This document shows, piece by piece, positions 12,973 to 24,900 of a DNA stretch of 64,000 nucleotides (positions are counted from its first letter, which is position 1; each line of letters starts with the position of its first letter). The translations under genes and the position numbers were made by a program. The notes under the pieces were generated by a model. The model was not told where the DNA came from, did no database searches, and was given only the letters and a program-made list of their open reading frames with translations. This stretch comes from Mercenaria mercenaria (Eukaryota; Mollusca; Bivalvia; Venerida; Veneridae), in assembly GCF_021730395.1 (NCBI RefSeq), contig NC_069362.1:92148001-92212000 (forward strand). The letters are read 5' to 3'.

Positions 12973-15900
12973 GGGAGGCATTCAGCTCACCGCTTATAAA
13001 AAAAGTATGCCCGAACTGTAAAGAAAAAACACTCGATGCTGAAACAAAAGCAAAAGAATTGGTTGAAAAATGACAAAAGTTATGACAGTTTTTGTGCTCC
13101 AATGTTGGTTTTCATACCTTGCTTTGAACTAACTATCAATAATTGTTACAAATGGAAATGTTTTGTAATTGAATATTGTTATTTTAGGAGAAATAATCCC
13201 AGTTCGATATAAAATGACGTGATTTTCTCAACTGAAAGGGATCTGACCCCATCCCACAAAACAACGAGGAAAAATATTGCAAACTTCTTAAAATAGCTAT
13301 TAATATTACAAAGTTCAGGTTCAGAAAATTTTGTCTTACACAATAACTGGAGGAACAACATTGTTATTGATTTTTTATTGTACTTTAATACATGTTAGTT
13401 GGTCGAAATTACACGTACTACTGACTACAATGGTATTCAAGATGACTGCGCCTCTCGCGATGCCTGCGGCACCATCGAGATGCCTGCGGCACTGGACTGA
13501 AAAGTCGGCAGAACGAGGGGTTATGCCTTTTTCTTGACATGTATTTTATCTCAATCGATCAGATATCATGTCTTTTTATAATATACTACAGAAATACATC
13601 ATTCCTTTTTCTGCAGGATGTGAAATGACTCGGAATATTCACTGCTTTTGTAATTTTCACGTTACTGTATCCGATGAAAAACACGCGCAAAATAACAATA
13701 TTACATATATCTTCACAAACTGGGCATGGATTTGTCGGCAAGACATAACTACATCCCGCTGCATTCCCCGATTTCTAAAAAGTGTTTACTGTAACAAGAC
13801 AATAACCAAAAACATTCAATTTTTCTCACCGTGCTCGTTATTTTTGTAAACATCCTGCGCAATGCCTGCGCCGTCGGAAGCGCGATGCCTTCATTTCAGT
13901 GCGGCACATTTTGTGCCGCAGGCAACGTTTCATACCCGTGAACTAGGATCAACATAACTAGAAATTCTAGTAACTCTCTGCAAAAAAATTCTGTCAATTT
14001 TTTATGAATACAACCCTTACTGAATATAACTACTGCTTCTCAACCCAGAAGATGTAGGCCCACAGGGATACAAGGCATGTCAATGCAAGTCCAAAGTCCT
14101 AAGAATACTGGTAGAAATTCTTACTTGATTTATGGCCGCAATTCCATTATATTGAACCATAAAGTACCCATACAGACAATGGATCAGCTTTTATAGAGCA
14201 CATGGATGTGAAAAAATAACAATCAAGTGGAGATACTTAATCAATCAAACAAGCAATAAAAGCATGGTTTTTCCTCTCAATAATATATGTAAAGATATTG
14301 TCTAAATGCTGATCAAAGGAAAAGTAGTGTATCAGTAGCTCAAAATGACATGTTTCTTTTAGCAGATTTATTAGCTTAAAAATATTACTTCATTAAAGAT
14401 ATTTACTAAGCTGTCAGACAGATGTAACTTAAAGTGTGACCTAATACTCAATGAAATACTTCCATAAAATTCTTTTTTTTAATTACTAAATCTGCGAAAA
14501 CATCTTTTGTTTCAGCTCTAACATTTGACATTGCAGGTGTATTAAACAGCTTGTATTTATGATGTCTAACAAATATTCCATAATTTTTTCGATATTAAAT
14601 TCAAATGTGCAAGTTTATTATTATTGCTGCATACTTAATACATAATATAAAACAGAACCATATTTCGATACATGTAAACATGACGAAAAGTCTACATGCC
14701 TTTGGAATAATTTCATGATGACATTATCCAAGTGAATTATTAAAGCAATATATATGTAACTGTTTCTCATTGCTTTTTTTAAATTATACAAGGCAGTCTG
14801 AATGACAGCTAAATCCCCCGCCACTGCTATGGATAGTGAAAGGGTAAAACCTTTGATTTTAGCTGTGACCTTGACCTTGAACTGACATGGCTGACTCATG
14901 AATTCTGCACAACGTCTTGATGAGGTGATCATTTGACCAAAAGTTCATGAAAATCCTTCAAGGGGTTTAGGAGATACAGAGCTGAAACCTCTGACCTTCA
15001 GTTGTGACCTTGACCTTGAGTTGACATGGCTGACTCATGAGTTCTTGATGAGGTGATCATTTGACCCAAGTTTGATGAAAATCCTTCAAGGGGTTAAGGA
15101 GATACAGAGTGGACACCAAATGGAAGGCTCAAACCTTCGACCCTTAGTTGTGACCTTGACCTTGAGCTGGCATGGTTGACTCATAATTTCTGCACATCGC
15201 CTTGATGAGGTGATCGTTTGACCCAAGTTTGATGAAAATCCTTCAAGGGGTTTAGGAGATATAGAGCGGACACAAAATGGAAGGTTCAAACCTTTGACCC
15301 TACGTTGTGACCTTGACCTTGAGCCGGCATGACTGGCTCATGGGTTCTGCACATCGTCTTGATGAGGTGATCATTTGACTAAAGTTTTATTAAATTCCTT
15401 CAAGGGGTTTAGGAGATATAGAGCGGACACAAAATGGCAGGCTCAAACCTTTGACTTTGAGTTATGACCTTGACCTTGAGCCAACATGGCTGACTCATGG
15501 GTTCTGCACATCATCTTGATGAGGTGATCATTTGACCCAAGTTTCATGAAAATCCTCCAAGGGGTTTAGGAGATATGGACCGGACACGATTTTATTACGG
15601 ACGGAAGGACGGACGGACGGAAGGGCGGACGCAGACCATTCCTATAATCCCACCGCCACGGCGGGGGATTAAAAATGTCTGTATAAGTAGTAGATAAAAT
15701 ATGAAAGCACTCATTCTCATCTGTAGGGCACCAAATAAAATGTGACATGATGTCAACATTGCTGTGCTTATGATTTTTTAAAAAATAATACAATTGTGTA
15801 ATTTGGCAGCAACTTGATTACTTTAGAGGAAAGAAAAAATGTGCAACTTCTTTTTGCTCTATTTAATACTGTGTAACCAAGGGCCAGTTCAAACAACTGA

Positions 15901-18900
15901 GATGTCAGGAGAGTATTTTTGCATATACAAATCAATATTGTATCACTTTAGATAATCTAAACTTTATGATCTGAAACTTAATTAACATAACCATAAAATA
16001 GATCTCTTGTCAACTATAAAGTCCCTTTTACACAGGCAATAAATATTTTATCAATTCCTCTGCTTGTCTAGGGCAGATCTGGTCAACATTCATTTGAATG
16101 AAAATGAAGCAAGGCTGATACAATCAAAATCCAAAGCATTAAATAGCAACTGAAAACTCAAGTTAGCTGTGTTGTCTTTTCAAAACATCATACTAAACAC
16201 TACCTTGCTCAGGAATTATATATTAATTGTTCCAGCTGTGTTGTCTTCTGTCAAACTGTCCTGCTAAACATTGCCTTGTTTAGGAATTGTCCCAGCTGTG
16301 TTGTCTTGTCAAAATGTCATACTAAACACTACCTTCTGTGTTGTCTTGTCAAAATGTCATACTATAAACACTACCTTGCTAAAAAAATTAGGAATTGTTC
16401 CAGATGTGCTGTCTTGTCAAATCATGTCATACTAAACACTACCTTGCTCAGGAATTGTTCCAGCTGTGTTGTCTTGTCAAAATCATGTCATACTAAACAC
16501 TACCTTGCTCAAGAATTGTTCCAGCTGTGTTGTCTTGTCAAAATCATGTCATACTAAACCCTACCTTGCTCAGGAATTGTTCCAGCTGTGCTGTCTTGTC
16601 AAAATATCATGTCATACTAAACACTACCTTGCTTAAACATTGTTCCAGCTGTGCTGTCTTGTCAAAATCATGTCATACTAAACACTACCTTGCTCAGGAA
16701 TTGTTCCAGCTGGGCTGTCTTGTCAAAAACATGTCATACTAAACCCTACCTTGCTCAAGAATTGTTCCAGCTGTGTTGTCTTGTCAAAATGTCATACTAA
16801 ACACTACCTTGCTTAAACATTGTTCCAGCTGTGCTGTCTTGTCAAAATCATGTCATACTAAACACTACCTTGCTCAAGAATTGTTCCAGCTGTGCTGTCT
16901 TGTCAAAATCATGTCATACTAAACACTACCTTGCTCAGGAATTGTCCCAGCTGTGATGTCTTGTCAAAATGTCATACTAAACACTACCTTCTGTGTTGTC
17001 TTGTCAAAATGTCATACTATAAACACTACCTTGCTTAAAAATTAGGAATTGTTCCAGCTGTGCTGTCTTGTCAAAATCATGTCATACTAAACACTATCTT
17101 GCTCAGGAATTGTCCCTGCTGTGTTGTCTTGTCAAAATGTCATACTAAACACTACCTTGCTTAAAAATTGTTCCAGCTGTGTTATCTTGTCAAACTGTCA
17201 TACTAAACACTACCTTGCTTAAGAATTGTTCCAGCTGTGTTGTCTTGTCAAAATGTCATACTAAGCACTACCTTGTTTAGGAACTGTTTCAGCCATGTTG
17301 TCTTTCATCACTTTAATATTAAACACTGCATTGCTCAGAGATTGTTCTTGTAACTTCAAGATCTGTAGTATTGTGCTAGCTACCAACCAAGCTTTCTTGT
17401 CTGGCCACAAGTGCCGTTGATTATTCAAAATATGCTTTTCTTATAGTTCTGCCAGTTTTAAAACAGCTGTGTATTTGTGTATGTCCACTTGTCAAGATAA
17501 AACAAGAGCTGTCACTAATGGTGAGAAATGCCGCCCCCCCACCCCCCTCCGCAGCGCCTTGACCTTTAACCTGGTGAACTTGACCTTTGACCTGGTGACC
17601 CCAAAGTCAGTAGGGGCATGTACTCAATAAGTACTACCAGCATGTGAAGTTTGAAGGTCCTGGGTGCAGTGGTTCCCGAGTAAAGTGCCTTCATGCAAAA
17701 AGATAACATTGTGACGAACTAACGAATGGACAGTTGAAAACTAATATGCCTCCCTTCAGGGGGCATAAAAAGATAAAAGAATGAGATCTTTGCATGCTTG
17801 TTGACATTTAATTTTGCAGATCAGTCAAGAAATACACAAAAATTAGTCCCTTGCAAATATTAATGATTTTAAAGTAACAAAACCTAGGAACTGATAGGGG
17901 TGGAGGGGCAGGGGGGGATACCTATGGATGATTCAGTGGGAAAAAATGTACCAATGATAAAATAAGTAAGTATTCACTAGATCATAAGCAGTTATAGGCC
18001 TATATAACTGGATAACAGCAACACATTTCTCTTGTATCTTGTATATATAACACATCTTGAATTTCCATTACCCGCTTCATTACATTATTAATTTTTATAT
18101 CATTTTCTGGCATGGCATCAAATCATCAACATTCCAGCCAGAATCAGAACTTTATAGACTTTATCCCTGCTGTAATCTACTTTCATTCAAAACACCCTGA
18201 TATGTTTTTTTACCTAACTGCCACACATCATCATTATATTACAAAATTTTGAACATAAACATCTTCCACAAAAATTCTTAAAAAGTTTTATAGGAAAAAA
18301 TTTCGACATATTTATCTTTATATCTTTCCTTCAAAAGAAATCCAAATAACAAAAGTAATAAAATATTTCAAAATATCTACCATTTAATTTGTTCATTAAA
18401 TAAGAAATCTCTTTTAATCAATTGGTTTTTCAAAGAAAAGATTTTAAAGCACTAACTTTAATTCTCAGAATGCCAAAATGTACCTGTGTTTACAGGTATA
18501 AAACTCATCCTTGGGTATCTGATGATTACCATTTTGTTTCAGGTACAATGGGTTCACTTAAGTGCATGTGAAATTATGTACAGTCAATGCAATTGCAAGT
18601 TCAATCCCGAAGCAATGAGACTGTTCTCTATGATCCTTTCATTGAAGACTGCTGATTCATGAACACTGTCTGGTAAGGTTATCAGACGGGGAAACTATTA
18701 CAATATGAAGTACTATTACACTGCAATATACCAATATATGTACATATCAGAACCATTTTTGTTAAAAATATAAATGCTGAATTCTATTATGATTTAATGT
18801 GTTAAGTCTTTGTTAAAAATGAATTGAATTGCTGGTATTGTACTGGAATAGAACTCATGTTGTTATTTTATATTGAGGTAGTGACACAAAGACAGAAGGA

Positions 18901-21900
18901 TAATATATTATAGGGTGGAGGTTTTGCAAACAGGCATGTGGTGTTGTCCTGTGAGAAGAGAAGAGGCAGTCAATTTAAAATACAAGAACTCTTAGTTAGT
19001 CTTCCATTCAACAGCAATAACTCTGGAAAGGTCTCTTAAATACAAGGGTTTTGCTAATTAAAAAGAAGTACCCTTAATTAGTTACTGTTTTTGTATAACA
19101 GATGGTATTTACCTGGTACATAACCTTATTTCAAGAAATCTGTAAAAAGTCCAAGCTTTGTAAAACCTCTCTAAACTTTCACTCCAATTTCCAGGATGGT
19201 TTGGTATCTAACAGAAACAAAAACTTTCAAATTCCTATAATCCAGGCTAAATTCTTTTGGACTCTGGATTGGAATAATGCCATACATTACTCTTCATTAC
19301 AGAACACCTATTAATTTCTAAGAAGTTTTTTGATGATGCTTAAAGCCAGAGAGGTTCCAAACCTCCCCCCTTAAATCAGCAACCTGCAACATAAATTTGT
19401 TAGTTCAGACAACCATAATTTCTTTCAGTGATCTCTTTTAGATACTCTGCCAAGAATTAAGCACCATTTGCAAGATGAAATATCTTGTGTGCCAAATGTG
19501 TTGTACCATATCTATCAAGTTCCTATTTCTACTGTATATGCTATATGGTACACATAAAATCTGATCTTTTTGATAAAGTTTTTTTTTTTTCAGTAACATT
19601 TGCTAACCCTTACCCCCCACCCCCAGACACAAACTCGCGGCACCAACCCCCACTTCCCAATCACTCTATTTTCACTTTTTACGTTCAATTAATGGCACAA
19701 AATGTTTTCTCAGTTTCTTAAATTTTCACTGAAATAAAAAATTTCATGAATGTAGCGGAAGCATAATCTGGAGCTTTCTGTCTCAGTATACAGGGCTCAA
19801 GATATAACCTTTGTAAATAAAACATTCAGAGTACATTTTATAATGCAGAGACAGACAGTGAAAGCTGTCAGTATTGGCAGGTGGTCTTTATTCACAGGTA
19901 AAAATGTGCTGTAAATGTTAAAACAGACAACAAAACCAGTGGTCTTTAGAGCTAGGTGGTCTTTGTTCAGATGTTGTCTTTGTTAAGAGTGGTCTTTGTT
20001 CAAAGGTGGTCTTTAATACAGTTTGACTGTATAGTCAAACCAGTATTAAGCACCTAGCTATGGGAGTAGCACAATCTGGCTGCTTAAGACAGGTGATTGC
20101 TAAAGATAAGTTCAACATAGAACAAATAGTGCATTAGAGAAGTTAGCCGACTGACTGCTTATGACAAGTGGCTGCTGAATACAGGTTGCTGCTAAGACCT
20201 GTTCAAGTGTATTTTCTTTTCAACCTTTCCAGAGGAACAATTTCTATATCACAACCTAATTTCATAGTTCAAAGTCAGGGGCATAAATAGACTATATAAT
20301 AAGTAAATATAAGGAATATCATGTGAATGTCTGGCATGCTTGGTCGGGGTGCGTTTATACTTTATTTGGATTTTTTTGTTGTTGGGGGGGGGGGGGGGGG
20401 GGGGTATGTATGTGGGAGTGATGTACAGAATATCTAGGACCAGAAAATTTGTTTTTCAAAAACACCATGTCTGAAAACAAGTGCTGGCCCAGGCTTACAG
20501 TGCCTAAGCAGAGCTACGTATGTGAAAGCGAAAGAACTGAAGGGATTAAAATATTCCATCCAGTAAAAGGTGTTTAAAATTCTTTTGATCAGATATACAG
20601 TGTATTTTTTCATTATCTCCCATTAACAGCCCTGAATGGGTGCATTCTCAAAATATAAAATCATAAGTATTTTGTGATTAAATCTTCTAAGTGTTATTTA
20701 ATAGTATAATATATTAACTTTTATGCCATTTAGATAACAAGATTACAGTGTCAGCTAGAAAAAAAGTGCTTGTTTATTAAATTTGGTCCTTTAATTTACT
20801 ATAAATACTGATATTTCACATAATACTGAACATATTTAACTCTTTAGCTATTTATTTAGCAAGAGTTTTCAAGTTATAACTGAGAGAAAATTGCCTACCT
20901 ATTTATGTTTTAATGCACCCCTATTGTTGATGAAAGTCATAAAAGTAAATTATACCATAAAACTAAATTAAAGGACATTTTATATGTTTAAAGGCACCAT
21001 TTGAAATTTCTACGGGAATTTCAATTTTTTTTAAATTGTGTCAATTATAAGCCAGTTCTTTTTTTCAGAGTGATAGGGAGCCAAATTTATAATCTATGGA
21101 AAGAGTGGTAAAATATCTCTCACTACTTAGTACCCCAACTACCTAGAAACATTTAAAAATTGGCATCTACTGTGAAATCAGTTGGGCATAACATATTGTC
21201 ATTCTGACTTGGGATTGGGAATTTTTTACTTCAAATTTGAAAAAAATGAAGCCTGATTGGCCTTGGGAATAATACCCGCTCCCCATCCTTCAAAATATCA
21301 TCAGCAGCGACCCCATGGGACAGGTGGAAAAAGCCCTGCAAAAGCATGAAATACATACATAGGTAGGAAGAGGATGAGCCTGAGTCAAGTACCCTTTGAC
21401 TTAACCATTTAACTGCAGAATAATAAAAAGCTCCATTATTTAGCATAGCTACTTAAAACTGATGTAACTAATTATGCTGTATTTTACTGAAAACACAACA
21501 TTGCATAATAAAATTAATATTATAAACAGCAACTTTTGTGAAAATTGCTTTTTAGGTTAATACATAATGGTAATTATTACCTCCCTTTGACTCCAAAAAT
21601 ACACCAATAAGAGAATATAGTTTTTGGTGTATATCCCTTCTGTTCAAGAGACAAACAAGTATTAAGTCAAGGCTGCAAGAGTAACTGCATTATGACATTT
21701 TTTCTTTAAAGATGAAAGAACACCCATTTGTAAACACTCAAAAAATATTCTTAGGCACTTAGACGAAATGGGAAAACCAATCTGGTACAATATAAAGAAA
21801 GCATATTTCCGTCACTTATACATACTTGAGGATGTCGCTCCTCCCAGTATTATTTCAGTCATGAAAGGACACACGTGTAAAACCATCAACACTCTGCAAG

Positions 21901-24900
21901 GCAGTTAATGGGCAATCAAACCAACCATAGTGGAGGCAGCTGACCAAATTGACACTAGCGTCACTAACCATAATTTCAGACAACCAAAAAAAAATAAAGC
22001 TCCAAGTTCTTCCATTTGCTTACATTCTAAAGAAGTGATTTTTTCAAAATAATATTTTAATATAGATGTAAATTTGATATAAGAGACAGGTAAAGGACAG
22101 AATGCACACACCTTTGTAAAAAGTTCTGATAGAGTCAATGCTGAAGAGAAAATCCTGCACAACCCTAAAAGATGCCAAAATACGACACCAGAGACGTAAC
22201 AATTCAGACAACTTTTTTTCACAACACAAACAACAAACTTTGGGCTAAGTAAATCTATCTATAGCACAATTTTGCTGGAAAGGGTTTTTTTTACAAACAA
22301 GGGATGGGGCCTGGGCCTGTTATTTAACGCAAAAAAAATAGGTTGGTACTTCAGCAAAAAGGCATAAAAACCCTGATATTTAGGATAAATATTAGAAATG
22401 TTTGGGGAGTAAATATAAGCATTTTGCTACCTTACTCTAGTTAAAGTATTGTATTTTCAAATAGATAAAACTGTTCACTGTAGCAAAACCAGATAAACAC
22501 ATACTGGCTTGAAGTTCTTCACAGATAAATTAATTTAACTGATCATAAATTCTCCTCTTTACAAAGAGTTCAAAGAACTTGTTCAGTTGTACCAAACTGA
22601 AAAAACATCAAAGGGGGTTATTACAAGGTGAAAGTAAGTATTAAATAATTAAATTATCAGTATGAGTAAGCTTGACAAAAACTGTGTAGGTAATATTTCC
22701 TGTATAGAGAAATATGCACAAATGTATCTAATCTGTAGCAATAATCAAATGAATCTGTTTGATTTCTTCTTTAAAATCAATGACTCATACCTATAATTTT
22801 CAAAATTTAAAACTGTTATAACACTTATAACTTATTCTTCTCCTTCGTTCGCCATAACACTTATAACAAGGGCCTTGTTTCACAAAGCCTGGACTACTTA
22901 ACTTAAACTATCTTACCAAAACTTTTAAGTTGTTTTATGTAGACATTTCAAAAAGTTCATTAAGCTAATGTTACAATGTCTCTCATTTAATCAAGTAATT
23001 AAACTGGTCAATTTTTTTTTGGTTTCATTTGCAAAGCATGCCTTAAACATACTGTATCCAGCCAAGAATGAAACAGGAACATTTGGGCAATAAAAACCAC
23101 TGTAACAAGGCTGTAAAATAGACAAATATTTTCATTTTCATTGTAAAGGATGAAACCAAAACAGCTTTAGGGAATGTGAAATTAAGCCTTTGTATCACAT
23201 ACTATCCATATCAGGGTAAATTTCCTTAAAAGATAAACTTTTACCCTAAGGGAAACATTCCAATTCAACAAATTATTGTTAAGCAATGTGTTTATAAGAA
23301 ATTATCACAATCAAAACAAATTAGATGTTTGTCTTAGATCCCAATGATTTCAAACATACCAAAATTCTCTTAAAATTATACATTTGAATTTTCTCTGCCA
23401 TTTTAGTATCACAGTAACAGATATTTTTTGCAGTAAAAGTTATTTTTGACGAGAAACAATGAAGTCTTACTTAAGATCTTAAGCGAAATGGGAGATATAA
23501 AAATTGTTTAAAAGCAAACATCATTGGCAGAAAGCAAACACATATGAAATTTATTGCGTAAGAGTAAGTCCTTAGCAAACAAAATAAAGAGCTTGTGCTA
23601 TTTTCAGATTGCAGTTCTTAAAATGAAATGAAAGAGGGAAGGAAGTTAAGATCACTAGGCTTGCAGGAAAAAATGCATGACACACCTTGAGTGTTTGTTT
23701 GTTAAACCTTTTTGCATGTTTCTTGTTTATAGTTGTGCAATAAAATGGCTGCCTCAGTCATAAATCCCAGTTATAATATTCATTCATTCATTTTTATTGA
23801 ACATTCTAATATACTTGCTTCTGTTAAAACAAGCTTACGCTAAATCACGTCACACTGACGTGCGATGATGTCAATGTTTTTGTTGCACCAAAGAAAGAGT
23901 GCTACTATATTTTATCTACTGTTTTAGATTAAGGGCATATTAGAATCAAAATAATGTATAGCAAAATCGTGTTTTACCTAAATTAATACACTCAAAATCT
24001 GTTATATGTTGCCAGAATAATTTACTTGGGCTATGCCCTCGTGAAATTATTCCACAGACATATACTTCCTCTTTCCATGTATTAATAACGTTGAAACACA
24101 GTTTTTCTATACATTATTTGTTAACAGAAGACCACAAGTGTCTGTCTTCTGCACTGCACAGCAATTAGAACAAGCAAACAGTAAAAACACCTGTGACTTT
24201 GACCCCAATCTACAGCAATGATGCTTCCAAGTCGGCAACATTATACTTGCTGTGCACCCAAGTTATTAGTTAAAACAGATACATAAATAGGTCCAGTTTT
24301 ATTTTTCTTACTGTTATATTAAATCTTGAAATCAATGTTACAAATCAAATACCTGTATGAAAGACCTTCCTCTCCCTTATTAGCTGACCAAGGGTATCAT
24401 AGACATGCTGGTTGCTAGGAAGATGGAGTCCTTGGTAACCAAACTTGAGCCTCTCACAGACTGTATCTAGTGTAGCAACAATCTGACTGTTATTAAGGTC
24501 CATGATGATGAGGCAAAGGGCCTCAGGTAGAGGGATAAACTGTGTCTGGGGAATAACTTGCATCTCTATACCATTCACATCACCTGCAAATACATTTTGA
24601 TAACACATGATTACAAAAGAACTGTGTTTCATTTTAATTTTCCTGTTTATTTCGACCTCACATGCGGCAAACAACTAGAATGGAGCAATATAACACATCA
24701 TTTGTTTAAAGCATGGTTTTCACTGGATTCTGAAAGATTGGCTTTTGTAATAACAAGAGGGCCATGAAGGCCCTGTATCGCTCACCTGACCTATTGACCT
24801 AAAGATCATCAAGATTAACATTCTGACCAAGTTTTATTAAGATATGGTCATAAATGAGACCAATAAAGTGTAAACTAGCTTTTCCTTTGATTTGACCTGG

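Larger units (their letters stand above)
10503..24352 (-). other. STOX intron 2 (13.85 kb)
   Basis: Lies between the two exons that split the winged helix. Its contents are listed separately: MITE at 10818-11300, foldback element at 11305-13940, five-copy array at 14808-15675, 61-bp minisatellite at 16200-17300, short array element at 17503-17770 and a plain AT-rich block to 24352. Confidence 0.85.

Noticed and set aside
11396-13849. Pair of 93-codon frames (SFYNI.QKYIIPFSAGCEMTR)
   Set aside because: They are mirror copies in the two arms of a foldback element and resemble no known protein; duplication of the arm explains their similarity, not selection on coding.
16276-16742. Cys/Leu-rich repeat peptide (CCLVK)
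   Set aside because: Translation of the 61-bp minisatellite; no start context, and the frame shifts between units.
16200-17300. CRISPR array
   Set aside because: Regular spacing, but the units are contiguous with no unique spacers, in an animal intron.
22872-23500. Possible MITE starting GGGCCTTGTTTCACAAAGCC
   Set aside because: The left end looks like a Harbinger-type terminus, but no convincing inverted right end was found.
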